This document shows, piece by piece, positions 52,107 through 61,275 of a DNA stretch of 64,000 nucleotides (position 1 is its first letter; each line of letters starts with the position of its first letter). Made by a program: the position numbers and the translations under genes. Location of the stretch: positions 1-64,000 of the forward strand of contig CBFDCR010000004.1 of the NCBI GenBank assembly GCA_965603365.1. Reading direction: 5' to 3'. Below the pieces are notes generated by a model. That model worked only from the letters and a program-made list of their open reading frames with translations. It made no database searches and had not been told where the DNA came from. The DNA comes from JAHELQ01 sp965603365. GTDB taxonomy: Bacteria; Acidobacteriota; Aminicenantia; UBA2199.

Positions 52107-53810
52107 TTATATCCTGATCTCATTCCGGCTGTCCGACACGGGGAATACCTTGAGATACACCATCAATTTTTCGACAATGGCCCGGAACACCGGGGCCGCC
52201 ACATCGCCGCCGTAATACTGCTTCCCCGGCTCATCAATCATGACGTATAGGGTAACCAGCGGACGGTCTGCCGGGAAAAAGCCGCCGAAGGAGGAGACAT
52301 ACTTCTCAATATACTGCCCATTTTTAACCTTCTGGGCCGTACCGGTCTTGCCGGCGATATCAATACCATCGATTTTCGTTTTCCGGCCGGTGCCGTGGTT
52401 TACGACCTCCGTCATGATGGCGGTCAACCGGCGGGCAGTGGTGGAAGACAAAATTTTAATCCGATCCCCCGGAGGTACGGCAACGCCTTCGATCTCCTTT
52501 AAAATATGGGGGGTCACCAGGTAGCCGCCCGAAGCGATTACATTGAAAGCCCGGATCATCTGTATCGGCGTTACCGAGATTTCGTAGCCGTGGGCCAGGT
52601 AGGCCAGGGAGACATCACTCCATCTATCCAGGGGATTCAGGATTCCTTTCTCCTCTGCCGGCAGTCGGATGCCGCTCTTGAGTCCAAAGCCAAAGTTTTT
52701 GATGGATTCATAATACCGTTTTTTCCCCAGCCGCATGGCAATGCGGGCCGCCCCCACATTGCTGGATTTGATGATGATCTCTTCAAAAGTTAACCTGTCA
52801 AAGGGATGGATATCCGTGATTTTCCGGTCTTTGACCCGGAGCTCACCGTGATAACAATCAAAGACCTGGTGTGGGTAACAAACTTTGTTCTCCAGGGCCG
52901 AAGCCGCTAAGATGACCTTGAAAGTGGATCCCGGGTCATACAAAAATGAGACGGCTTTATTCTTTAATACCTTATAAGGGGTATATTGAATGCGCTCGGG
53001 TCTGTAATAGGGATAACTAGCCATGGCCAGGATGGCACCGTTTCGAGAATCCATCACAATAACGGTTCCCCCTTTGGCCTGGAATCTGCGAACGCCCCTT
53101 TCCAGTTCCCTTTCCACAAAGTACTGGACGGAAGAATCAATGGTCAAATACACATCCTTGCCGGAGACCGGATGGCTCAGGTACTCCAGGTCGAATATCT
53201 TGAGTCGAGCATCTAACAACACTTTTACCCGGCCGCCCTTGCCCTTGATCTGGGAATCCAGCCCATACTCGATGCCCTCTAAACCCTGTTCATCAACACC
53301 CACACCACCGAGAATGTGGGCAGCCCTCGTTTTTTGGGGATAACTTCTCTTGTACTCATCCACAAAACCGAGGATGGTTTTATCTTTCAGGCCCCCTCTG
53401 AGTTGCTCCAATGTACGGTATTCGGCATCCGTCAACTTCCTCTTGACCCAGATAAACCGTTCTCCCCGCTTGATGCGGCGGGCAATCTCCAGTTTCATTT
53501 TGCTGTCCAGTCCGACCCTTTTTTTGATTCGTTGGAATACCCCTGCCGCCTTATTTATATTCCGGGCATTTAAGAAGCCCGATCTGGTCTTCACCGAGAT
53601 GGCCAGCACTTCGTCCCGACAGTCATAGATCGTCCCCCGCTTAGGGTGCAGGGAAAATATCCGTTTACTCTGGGCATTCACCCGGGATAAGTATTTATCG
53701 TAGTTGAAAATCTGGATTCTCACCAGGGTGAAGACAATAAACAGAACCCAGGCAAAAAATATCACAAACAAGATAAAGGCCCGGTTCCGTTCATTGCTAT
53801 TGATTTTCAT
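52107..53810 (-). CDS. ftsI: Septal transpeptidase FtsI (class B PBP3)
   Basis: 567-aa class B penicillin-binding protein. One N-terminal membrane helix (about 11-33), the pedestal domain (HPKRGTIYDCRDEVLAISV) and the transpeptidase with SxxK in YDPGSTFKVILA, SxN in IIKSSNVGAA and KTG in IAGKTGTAQ. No PASTA domains. ATG 53810 has AGGA upstream; a TTG at 53831 opens the frame earlier. It overlaps ftsL by 14 bp. Confidence 0.94.
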   Translation of the reverse strand: MKINSNERNRAFILFVIFFAWVLFIVFTLVRIQIFNYDKYLSRVNAQSKRIFSLHPKRGTIYDCRDEVLAISVKTRSGFLNARNINKAAGVFQRIKKRVGLDSKMKLEIARRIKRGERFIWVKRKLTDAEYRTLEQLRGGLKDKTILGFVDEYKRSYPQKTRAAHILGGVGVDEQGLEGIEYGLDSQIKGKGGRVKVLLDARLKIFDLEYLSHPVSGKDVYLTIDSSVQYFVERELERGVRRFQAKGGTVIVMDSRNGAILAMASYPYYRPERIQYTPYKVLKNKAVSFLYDPGSTFKVILAASALENKVCYPHQVFDCYHGELRVKDRKITDIHPFDRLTFEEIIIKSSNVGAARIAMRLGKKRYYESIKNFGFGLKSGIRLPAEEKGILNPLDRWSDVSLAYLAHGYEISVTPIQMIRAFNVIASGGYLVTPHILKEIEGVAVPPGDRIKILSSTTARRLTAIMTEVVNHGTGRKTKIDGIDIAGKTGTAQKVKNGQYIEKYVSSFGGFFPADRPLVTLYVMIDEPGKQYYGGDVAAPVFRAIVEKLMVYLKVFPVSDSRNEIRI

Positions 53811-54114
53811 TTTGGTCATCCTGGTTTTCAAAAACTTTGATGAATTGGTGGGGTTCGGGATACTGATAACCTAATTCACGCATCACGATTCTTTCCACCC
53901 TATCCAAATTTAACAGACTGGCTCGACGGGCTTTCAACCTGTCAATTTCCTCCTTCAACTTTTTTTCTTGCGCCATTAAATCCTGCATCCGATAGCCAAA
54001 ATCGATATTTTTTAGATTGAGGCTGGAATAGGTAAAGAGCAATACGAATACCAAAAAGGTGATCAGCAAAAAGATACCGCTGATCGGTTTTTTCGACTTT
54101 TTCTTCACCTTCAT
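53797..54114 (-). CDS. ftsL: Cell-division protein FtsL
   Basis: 105-aa bitopic protein. A lysine-rich tail (MKVKKKSKKP), one membrane helix (GIFLLITFLVFVLLFTYSSL) and a coiled coil (MAQEKKLKEEIDRLKARRAS) ending in ERIVMRELGYQYPE, the FtsL/FtsB-type pattern. Position between mraZ and ftsI supports the call. rsmH, which normally precedes ftsL, is missing. Only 4 bp separate it from mraZ. Confidence 0.88.
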   Translation of the reverse strand: MKVKKKSKKPISGIFLLITFLVFVLLFTYSSLNLKNIDFGYRMQDLMAQEKKLKEEIDRLKARRASLLNLDRVERIVMRELGYQYPEPHQFIKVFENQDDQNENQ

Positions 54115-54118
54115 CTCC

Positions 54119-54613
54119 TTACTCCTGACCTTTCAATGAAGTAATTTCGTTTAAGATCCTCGATACCTTTTGCAGTTTCTCTTTGCCAAAGGGTTCACCC
54201 AATTCCTTTAATCTGAAATTCTCCTCGTTCCAGATCACCAGGTGGTTGGCCTTGCCCATAACTCTGACCACTTCATCCAGTTGCCCCTCTTTTCTTAGAG
54301 CCGGCGGCACCAGTACCCTGCCCTTTGAGTCCAGTTCCGCTTCGGTTCCCCAATAACTCAAACGATTTACATAGGCATCCACATCGGGGTCCAGAATACC
54401 GGCATTCTCGATCTGGAACTCCACCTTTTCCCAGACCTTCATGGGATAGATTATCACATGGTCGCCTTCCAGGGACGTAACATAGAGTTCTCGTCCATAA
54501 CCGGCGTTAAAAACCGATAGAAATTTGGCGGGGATTTTAATTCTTCCCCTGTCATCGATCTTCGCTTCGTAACTGCCTCTAAAACGCTGCGCTGTAGTCC
54601 CACTTTGTCCCAT
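54119..54613 (-). CDS. mraZ: Transcriptional regulator MraZ
   Basis: 164-aa protein with two AbrB-like MraZ domains. RFRGSYEAKIDDRGRIKIPA opens the first and AELDSKGRVLVPPALRKEG the second. MraZ represses its own dcw operon by binding spaced TGGG repeats. ATG 54613 is chosen; the frame extends 14 codons into the promoter. Three TGGGA repeats at 10-bp spacing overlap the start, fitting autoregulation. It is the first gene of the cluster. Confidence 0.93.
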   Translation of the reverse strand: MGQSGTTAQRFRGSYEAKIDDRGRIKIPAKFLSVFNAGYGRELYVTSLEGDHVIIYPMKVWEKVEFQIENAGILDPDVDAYVNRLSYWGTEAELDSKGRVLVPPALRKEGQLDEVVRVMGKANHLVIWNEENFRLKELGEPFGKEKLQKVSRILNEITSLKGQE

Positions 54614-54622
54614 TTTGTCCCA
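54598..54622 (-). promoter_or_regulatory. MraZ box (three TGGGA repeats)
   Basis: On the minus strand TGGGA occurs at 54622-54618, 54612-54608 and 54602-54598, exactly 10 bp apart (TGGGA-N5). This matches the known MraZ operator layout. It overlaps the predicted transcription start and the mraZ start codon. Confidence 0.85.
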
Positions 54623-54628
54623 CAATAT

Positions 54629-54655
54629 ATTATATAATATATTATAAAATGTCAA
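54629..54655 (-). promoter_or_regulatory. dcw/mraZ promoter
   Basis: On the minus strand TTGACA (54655-54650), 15-bp spacer, TATAAT (54634-54629), within a run of TATAAT-like sequence so the exact -10 is ambiguous. Start of transcription would fall beside the MraZ box. Confidence 0.55.
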
Positions 54656-54695
54656 GAAATTCTAAATAAAAAATAATTTTTCTGCAAAAAAATGC

Positions 54696-54724
54696 TTGAC
54701 ACCCCAGATATAGTGCACTAAAAT
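54696..54724 (+). promoter_or_regulatory. nrdJ promoter
   Basis: TTGACA (54696-54701), 17-bp spacer, TAAAAT (54719-54724), about 32 bases before the TTG start. No cobalamin riboswitch or NrdR box is visible in the short leader. Confidence 0.8.
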
Positions 54725-54756
54725 ATCATGGCAACTAAATAACCGAGGAGTACAAA

Positions 54757-56838
54757 TTGGAAGGTTTTAGTGAGAATGCCTTAAAGATACTTCGGGCACG
54801 CTATTTTAAGAAAAATGAAAAAGGTAAATTGCTCGAAAAAAAACCTTCGGATCTCTTCCGAAGGGTAGCCAGATATGTGGCCGGTTTCGAGAAAAGCGAT
54901 CAAGATAAAAAGTTGTGGGAGAAAAAATATTTCGATGCCATGATGCGCAAAGATTTTATACCCAACTCCCCCACCCTGACTGGAGCCGACAGGGGATTAT
55001 GCCTGTCCGCCTGTTTTGTGTTGCCCATCGAGGATTCCCTTGACGCCATATTTGAAACCGTCAAAAACGCCGCCCTGGTTCACAAGGAAGGCGGCGGCAC
55101 CGGCTTTGATTTTTCCAGAATCAGACCCCAGGGCAGCTTTGTCCGAAAGACCCAGGGCATCGCCTCCGGCCCTGTCTCGTTCTTAAAAGTCATCGATTCC
55201 GGCACCGAGGCGGTGAAGCAGGGGGGCACCCGCAGGGGGGCCAACATGGGGGTTCTCCGGGTGGACCATCCGGACATTAAAGACTTTATTTCCATGAAAC
55301 TGGATGGCAAGACCGCCCAGAATTTTAATATTTCGGTGGCCGTGACCGACACATTTATAAAAGCCTTTAAAGAAGAAGCCACATACGATTTAATCAATCC
55401 CATGAATGGTGAAGTGGTGGGGCAGCAGGATGCCCGGGAAATATTCGATATAATTGTCGAAGCCGCCTGGCAAAACGGTGATCCGGGTCTGATCTTTATC
55501 GACCGGGTCAATGCCCTGAATCCCACCAGGGATCAAGGGCCCATCGGCGCCACCAACCCCTGCGGCGAGCAGCCTCTCCATCCCAACGAAGCCTGCAATC
55601 TGGGATCCATCAACATTGCCAATTTTTTCGATCCCAAAGGCAAGGATAGCTTTGACTGGCAAAGATTCCGGGAGACCATCGATATGGGGGTCCGCTTCTT
55701 AGACGATGTGATCGATGCCAATCTCTATCCCCTGCCGGAGATTAAGGCCATGGCCATGGCCAATCGTCGAATCGGTCTGGGGGTGATGGGATTTGCCGAC
55801 CTGCTCATCAAGATGAAAATCAAGTACGACACCGAAGAGGCCCGGGAAGTGGGACGAAAGATCGCTAAATTTTTAAAGGAGCAAGCGATCAAGGCCTCAG
55901 AACGACTGGCGGAAGAGCGGGGTTCCTTCCCCAACATCGACCAATCGATCTACAAGGGCAAGAAAATGCGCAATGCCGCCGTGCTGACCATTGCTCCCAC
56001 CGGCACCATATCACGCATTGCCGGTTGTTCCTCCAGTATCGAACCGGTATTCTCTTTTAGAGTCATCTCCAGAATTCTCGACGGCGAGATCAAGGACGTC
56101 CATCCCCTATATCAGGAGTGGGCCGACCGGAATCCCGGCGCCGAGCCGCCCGAATACTTCATCACCGCCGGAGACATCTCACCGGCCGACCATCTAAAAA
56201 TGCAGGAGGCATTTCAGGAATATGTGGACAGCGCGGTGTCCAAAACCATCAATTTCCCCAACAAAGCCAACCGCGACGATATCGCCGGCGCCTATAAAAT
56301 GGCCTTTGATATGAATATCAAAGGGATCACCGTTTACCGGGACGGCTGTCGGGCGGTACAGGTGTTGAACAATGAAAACAACGTTTCACCCCGCCCGCTG
56401 GAACGGCCCGACACCATCCCCTCATACACCCACAAGATCTCCACCGGCCTGGGCAACCTATATATCACGGTGACCTATTTTAACGAGAAGCCCTTCGAGG
56501 TCTTCTGCTCAATCGGCAAGAGCGGCTATTCGACCATGGCCGATGCCGAAGCCATCGGTCGGCTCTGTTCCCTGGCTCTAAGGAGCGGTATCCCGGCTAC
56601 CGAGGTAGCCAGCCAACTGAAGGGCATCGGCGGTTCCGAACCCACCTTCCACAACGGCAGCCTGATCCATTCCATCCCCGATGCCATCGCCCAGGTGCTG
56701 GAAAACCATACCGGTAAGGTCAATTTCAAAAGACAGGACTTAAATACCATATCATGTCCCGTGTGCGGTGCCTCCCTGCCGGATGAGAAGTGTCCCACCT
56801 GCCCCAACTGCGCCTGGTCCCGCTGCAGCAGCACCTGA
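54757..56838 (+). CDS. nrdJ: Class II (adenosylcobalamin-dependent) ribonucleotide reductase
   Basis: 693-aa B12-dependent reductase making deoxyribonucleotides with no oxygen requirement. SPTLTGADRGLCLSACFVLP, GGTRRGANMGVL, the radical-site NPCGEQPLHPNEACNLGSIN and APTGTISRIAGCSSSIEPVF are the core. The C-terminal part has the NrdJ extension and a zinc-ribbon-like tail CPVCGASLPDEKCPTCPNC. The start is TTG 54757 with GAGGAG upstream. It is divergent from mraZ, with about 140 bp between. Confidence 0.95.
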   Translation: MEGFSENALKILRARYFKKNEKGKLLEKKPSDLFRRVARYVAGFEKSDQDKKLWEKKYFDAMMRKDFIPNSPTLTGADRGLCLSACFVLPIEDSLDAIFETVKNAALVHKEGGGTGFDFSRIRPQGSFVRKTQGIASGPVSFLKVIDSGTEAVKQGGTRRGANMGVLRVDHPDIKDFISMKLDGKTAQNFNISVAVTDTFIKAFKEEATYDLINPMNGEVVGQQDAREIFDIIVEAAWQNGDPGLIFIDRVNALNPTRDQGPIGATNPCGEQPLHPNEACNLGSINIANFFDPKGKDSFDWQRFRETIDMGVRFLDDVIDANLYPLPEIKAMAMANRRIGLGVMGFADLLIKMKIKYDTEEAREVGRKIAKFLKEQAIKASERLAEERGSFPNIDQSIYKGKKMRNAAVLTIAPTGTISRIAGCSSSIEPVFSFRVISRILDGEIKDVHPLYQEWADRNPGAEPPEYFITAGDISPADHLKMQEAFQEYVDSAVSKTINFPNKANRDDIAGAYKMAFDMNIKGITVYRDGCRAVQVLNNENNVSPRPLERPDTIPSYTHKISTGLGNLYITVTYFNEKPFEVFCSIGKSGYSTMADAEAIGRLCSLALRSGIPATEVASQLKGIGGSEPTFHNGSLIHSIPDAIAQVLENHTGKVNFKRQDLNTISCPVCGASLPDEKCPTCPNCAWSRCSST

Positions 56839-56878
56839 GGAGAAAAGTGGGAAAAAATGGGAAGCTAAGGAGAATACA

Positions 56879-58153
56879 TTGAAAGATAGAGTGGGTGTGA
56901 TCGGCCTGGGTTACGTAGGATTGCCGTTGATCCGGGAGTTTTTGGCCAAAAACTTCTTTGTGACCGGCTTCGACATCGATAAAGACAAAATCGATAAATT
57001 ACAAAAGGGTGAAAGCTACCTGCGTCACATACCGTCGGCAACGATCCGCACCTGGGCCGATTCGGATCGATTCGTCGCCACTACCGATTTTACCAGGCTG
57101 AAAGAGGTGGATTCGATCTTGATTTGCGTCCCCACCCCCCTGGACGAATACAAGGAACCGGATCTCTCCTTTGTAGTACGCACCACCGAAACGGTAGCCA
57201 AAAATCTGCGAAAAGGCCACCTGGTCATTCTGGAGAGCACCACCTACCCCGGTACCACCGAGGAGGTAGTACTGCCAATCCTGGAAAAAACCGGCCTAAA
57301 AGCAGGGCAAGACTTTCACCTGGCCTACTCACCGGAGCGCGAAGACCCGGGCAACAAGGAATTTACCACCGGCAAAATCCCCAAGATCGTGGGCGGATAT
57401 TCTGAAAAGTGTATGGAAAGGGCCGTCTCCCTGTATGACCATATCGTTCAAACAGTGCCGGTATCAAATCTCCGGGTGGCGGAAGCGGCCAAGATTCTGG
57501 AAAACACCTACCGGGCCGTCAACATCGCCCTGGTTAACGAACTGAAAATGTTGTTTGAGCGCATGGGCATTAATGTTTGGGAAGTGATTGAAGCGGCCAA
57601 AACCAAACCCTTCGGGTTTCAGGCCTTTTATCCAGGCCCCGGTCTGGGGGGACACTGTATCCCTATCGACCCCTTCTACCTGACCTGGAAAGCCAAAGAA
57701 TACGACTTCAGTACCCGCTTCATTGAACTGGCAGGAGAGATCAATACAAACCAGCCTTATTACGTGATACAAAAGGTGTCGGAGGCTCTGAATCACTTTC
57801 GGAAACCCCTGAAGGGCAGTAAGATCTTAATTATCGGCATGGCCTACAAGAAGGATGTGGACGACATGCGGGAGAGCCCCTCCCTTAAAATTTACGATCT
57901 GTTGACCGAAAAGGGAGCTGAGGTGGATTATTACGATCCCTATGTGCCGGAGACCGGCCCCCACCGCCGCTACCCCGAGGTGCAGCTCAAATCCATCGAC
58001 TATTCCCCCCAGATGATCGAAACCTTTGATCTCATCCTTCTGTTAACGGATCACACCCATCTCCCTTACGACGAAATTTTTGAGCATGCCCACGCCATTG
58101 TCGACACCCGCAACGCCTTCCCCCAAAAATCCGACAAAATCTTCAAAGCCTAA
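56879..58153 (+). CDS. UDP-N-acetyl-hexosamine 6-dehydrogenase (WbpA/WecC family)
   Basis: 424-aa nucleotide-sugar dehydrogenase. VGVIGLGYVGLPLIREF is the NAD loop, followed by CVPTPLDEYKEPDLSFV, STTYPGTTEEVV, YSPEREDPG and the active-site GPGLGGHCIPIDPFYLTW. The GHCIP loop and PERE motif place it with UDP-GlcNAc/ManNAc dehydrogenases, unlike the UDP-glucose dehydrogenase at 23.3 kb. The start is TTG 56879, with AAGGAG 6 bases upstream; the frame upstream overlaps nrdJ and is not coding. It makes a uronic acid for LPS or exopolysaccharide. Confidence 0.9.
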   Translation: MKDRVGVIGLGYVGLPLIREFLAKNFFVTGFDIDKDKIDKLQKGESYLRHIPSATIRTWADSDRFVATTDFTRLKEVDSILICVPTPLDEYKEPDLSFVVRTTETVAKNLRKGHLVILESTTYPGTTEEVVLPILEKTGLKAGQDFHLAYSPEREDPGNKEFTTGKIPKIVGGYSEKCMERAVSLYDHIVQTVPVSNLRVAEAAKILENTYRAVNIALVNELKMLFERMGINVWEVIEAAKTKPFGFQAFYPGPGLGGHCIPIDPFYLTWKAKEYDFSTRFIELAGEINTNQPYYVIQKVSEALNHFRKPLKGSKILIIGMAYKKDVDDMRESPSLKIYDLLTEKGAEVDYYDPYVPETGPHRRYPEVQLKSIDYSPQMIETFDLILLLTDHTHLPYDEIFEHAHAIVDTRNAFPQKSDKIFKA

Positions 58154-58254
58154 ACCCCCAAATAAAACAATCAAAGACACTCGGAAATTACTGAAATTAC
58201 TTCCTGTCGAAAAACTGGTGCCCGAAAATTTGCCCGTTCCTTTTTACGGCCCTC

Positions 58255-58464
58255 AAATATTTTTGTCCAGGGGTTGGGAACAATTTTTTAGGCATTGGCA
58301 ATGATTTTTTAGGCGTTGTGAATCGTTTCCGAGGCGTTGTGGATGATTTTTTAGGCATTGTGGATCGTTTCGGAGGGGTTGGTAACGGTTATTTAGGGGT
58401 TGTCAATCACTTCTTAGCAGTTGGGAACCGTTTTTTAGTGCCCGGGAATGAGTTCTTAGGCAAC
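58255..58464. repeat. 21-bp tandem array 4 (10 units)
   Basis: Ten contiguous 21-bp units with consensus near GTGGATSRTTTTTTAGGCRT plus T. Most have a T-run at the same place (central TTTTTT or TTTCGG/TTTCCG). Two alternate forms, GATTTTTTAGG and CGTTTCSGAGG, occur. It lies between two genes on the same strand, the only one of the four arrays not between convergent genes. The remainder of 58154-58735 holds the ald promoter and no gene. Confidence 0.9.
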
Positions 58465-58614
58465 GTGTGTCCTTAAATGAACGAATGGTAAGCGTTAAGG
58501 AGTGTTTTTTTGCTGACCGGTAAACGAGAAATAAATTGAACTCTTCCTCCTGAAAATTTAATATGGCTATATCAATCTTAAACGCAGGCTGAAGATAAAA
58601 AAAAATTTTCCCCT

Positions 58615-58643
58615 TTGCAATTAACGCTATCCTGTATTATAAT
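58615..58643 (+). promoter_or_regulatory. ald promoter
   Basis: TTGCAA (58615-58620), 17-bp spacer, TATAAT (58638-58643); leader about 85 bases with AAGGAGG before the ATG. Confidence 0.75.
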
Positions 58644-58735
58644 CTTACTTAGAACGGAAATTTAGAAAATTCATTTTTCACAGGTAACAAAAAAATGATC
58701 GAAACAAATAAGTATTCATTCATAAAGGAGGCAAG

Positions 58736-59824
58736 ATGATTTTCGGCATTCCCAAGGAATTATCCCAGTTTAAAGATATCCCCGAATGCAGGGTCGGCCT
58801 GTCGCCCATGGGGGTGAAAGAATTGGTAGTGGCCGGTTCTCAGGTCTATATTGAAAGCAAGGCCGGTGAATTGGCTGGCTTTACCGACGCCAATTATGAA
58901 AAAGCCGGAGGCATGATCGTTTACTCCAAAGAGGAAGCCTACCGCAGAGCCGATATCGTATTAAAGGTGCGGAGCCCCCAGCCGGAAGAATATTCATTTA
59001 TCAAAGATGGCCAGATCATCCTGGGATTTATGCACCTGGTCACCGCCCCGAAAGAATTCATCCAAACGGTGAAAGATAAACAAGTCACTCTGATTGGCTA
59101 TGAGATCATCCAGAAGGAAGATGGCCGGCTGCCAATCGTGATCCCCATGAGTGAGATGGCCGGCAAACTGGCGGTTCAAATCGCCGCTAGATTATTGGAG
59201 TCCGGTCATAATGGCCGCGGCATTTTACTCGGTGGTATACCGGGGATTCCCCCGGCCGAAGTGGTCATTATCGGTGCCGGAACATTGGGCGCCAACGCGG
59301 CCAAAAGTTTTGCCGGGATCGGTGCCAACGTTTACATCCTGGATGTCGACCGCGATAAGCTGGACGAGTTGGCCAGCCAGACTCAAAACATGAAAATTAC
59401 CACCATGTTTGCCATCCGGCACAACCTTGAAAAACTGGTGAAATTTGCCGATGTGCTCATCGGTGCGGTATCCGTCACCAGAAAAAAATCGCCGATACTG
59501 GTCACCAGGGAGATGGTGGAATCGATGCGCCGGGGTGCGGTGATTATGGATTTCTCCATTGACCAGGGAGGTTGTGTGGAAACCTCTAAAATATCCCCCA
59601 GCGGAAAATTCGTTTACAGTGTCAACGACGTCATCCATTTCTGCATGCCCAATGCCACCACCCTGGTGGCCAGAACCGCCACCCATGCCCTGACGTCTGG
59701 AGCCAGCCCTTATCTGCGAATCATTACCGAGTTGGGCTTTGAACGGGCCCTGCGGGGAAATCGAGATCTTGCCAGAGGAATTTATGCCGAAAAAGGAGAG
59801 ATTATCAAAGAATTTTTAACATGA
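58736..59824 (+). CDS. ald: Alanine dehydrogenase
   Basis: 362-aa NAD-dependent enzyme interconverting alanine and pyruvate plus ammonia. N-terminal FGIPKELSQFKDIPECRVGL with the substrate Arg, the Lys in VLKVRSPQPEEY, GFMHLVTAP, the Rossmann turn VVIIGAGTLGANAAKSF, and VIMDFSIDQGGCVETS and the C-terminal NATTLVARTATHAL are visible. Length is family-normal. It lies 17 bp before the CoA-transferase gene, suggesting alanine/pyruvate metabolism. Confidence 0.92.
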   Translation: MIFGIPKELSQFKDIPECRVGLSPMGVKELVVAGSQVYIESKAGELAGFTDANYEKAGGMIVYSKEEAYRRADIVLKVRSPQPEEYSFIKDGQIILGFMHLVTAPKEFIQTVKDKQVTLIGYEIIQKEDGRLPIVIPMSEMAGKLAVQIAARLLESGHNGRGILLGGIPGIPPAEVVIIGAGTLGANAAKSFAGIGANVYILDVDRDKLDELASQTQNMKITTMFAIRHNLEKLVKFADVLIGAVSVTRKKSPILVTREMVESMRRGAVIMDFSIDQGGCVETSKISPSGKFVYSVNDVIHFCMPNATTLVARTATHALTSGASPYLRIITELGFERALRGNRDLARGIYAEKGEIIKEFLT

Positions 59825-59841
59825 GCTAAGGAGTTTACAAT

Positions 59842-61137
59842 ATGAGTTGGTATGATGATTATAAAAAGAAATGCTGTTCATTAGATGAAGCGGTTGCAGA
59901 GATCAAGAACAACGAGCGGGTCTATATCAGCGGTAATGCCGCCACCCCATTCAAACTGTTGGAAGCCCTGGCCCGGCGAAAAGACGAATTGCGAAATGTG
60001 GAAGTACTGCATGTCCTGCTGCTGGGAGACGACCCACTGGCAAAACCCGAGATGGAGGGCCATTTCCGGCATCACTCGCTCTTTGTGGGACCGGCAGACC
60101 GCGCGGCTATAAATGAAGGACGGGCCGACTATTATCCGGTATTTCTTTACGAAATTCCAGACCTTTTTTATTCTGGTCAACTCCCCCTGGATGCAGCCCT
60201 ACTGCATGTGTCTCCACCGGATGAACACGGCTTTATGAGCTTCGGGGTTGAGTGCCTGGCCTCAAAAGCGGCGGCCGAATGCGCCAGTAGTGTTATCGCC
60301 ATGGTGAACGATAGAATGCCCCGGACATTGGGAGATTCCTTCATCCATGTCTCCCGAATCCACAAACTGGTCGAACTTTCCGAGAAAATACCAGAGTTAA
60401 CCATCCCGCCATTTACGGAGATCGAAAAAAAGATCGGACGTTATATCGCCGACCTGGTGGAGGATGGCTCCACCTTGCAACTGGGCATCGGCGGTATCCC
60501 CAATGCCGCCTTGAAGGCAATGTTTGATAAAAAAGACCTGGGCATACATACCGAGATGGTTTCCGACAGTATTGTGGAGGCTATCGAGGCGGGGGTAATC
60601 ACCGGTGCCAAAAAGACCCTGCACACCGGTAAGTGCATCGCCACCTTCTATTTAGGCACCAAAAAGTTGTATGAGTTCATCCACAATAATCCCAACTTCG
60701 AGACCCACCCTACCAACTACACCAACCACCCGTTTACTGTGGGTCAGAATGCAAAGATGGTGGCCATCAACTCCGCCATTGAAGTGGACTTGACCGGCCA
60801 GGTCTGTTCCGATTCTATCGGTACCAGAATTTACTCGGGATTCGGCGGCCAGGTGGATTTCATTCGAGGGGCCGCCCAGTCAAAAGGCGGCAAACCGATC
60901 ATCGCCCTGCCCTCCACTGCCAGAGGAGATGAAATTTCCAAGATTGTGCCCACACTGAAAGTAGGTGCCGGCGTGGTGACCACCCGGGCAGATGTCCACT
61001 ACGTGGTGACCGAATATGGGGTAGCCAACCTTCACGGCAGAAATCTCCGTCAGCGGGCCCGGGAACTGATCAACATTGCCCATCCAAAATTTCGCTCCAT
61101 GCTGGAAGAAGATGCCAAAAAGAGGAAGTTATTGTAA
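59842..61137 (+). CDS. Acetyl-CoA hydrolase/transferase family CoA-transferase
   Basis: 431-aa CoA-transferase of the 4-hydroxybutyrate/acetyl-CoA hydrolase type. VYISGNAATPFKLLEAL, LHVSPPDEHGFMSFGVE, LQLGIGGIPNAAL, the catalytic-Glu region LGIHTEMVSDSIVEAIE, and the C-terminal VVTEYGVANLHGRNLRQRA are present. The acyl acceptor (acetate, succinate, 4-hydroxybutyrate or other) is not readable. AAGGAG precedes it. It would allow acid/CoA exchange and ATP gain in fermentation. Confidence 0.9.
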   Translation: MSWYDDYKKKCCSLDEAVAEIKNNERVYISGNAATPFKLLEALARRKDELRNVEVLHVLLLGDDPLAKPEMEGHFRHHSLFVGPADRAAINEGRADYYPVFLYEIPDLFYSGQLPLDAALLHVSPPDEHGFMSFGVECLASKAAAECASSVIAMVNDRMPRTLGDSFIHVSRIHKLVELSEKIPELTIPPFTEIEKKIGRYIADLVEDGSTLQLGIGGIPNAALKAMFDKKDLGIHTEMVSDSIVEAIEAGVITGAKKTLHTGKCIATFYLGTKKLYEFIHNNPNFETHPTNYTNHPFTVGQNAKMVAINSAIEVDLTGQVCSDSIGTRIYSGFGGQVDFIRGAAQSKGGKPIIALPSTARGDEISKIVPTLKVGAGVVTTRADVHYVVTEYGVANLHGRNLRQRARELINIAHPKFRSMLEEDAKKRKLL

Positions 61138-61153
61138 TAAAATGGCTCACCAA

Positions 61154-61182
61154 TTGACATCCATTTTTTTCTATGATATTGT
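61154..61182 (+). promoter_or_regulatory. Promoter of the aminotransferase-pckA operon
   Basis: TTGACA (61154-61159), 17-bp spacer, TATTGT (61177-61182); leader about 85 bases. Confidence 0.6.
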
Positions 61183-61275
61183 GATCATTCCTCATTTCTT
61201 AAGTATTCGAATATTTAAATGAGCATATATGTCGACAAAACCAAAATTAAGCCATAAGGAGACATAAAAAATATA

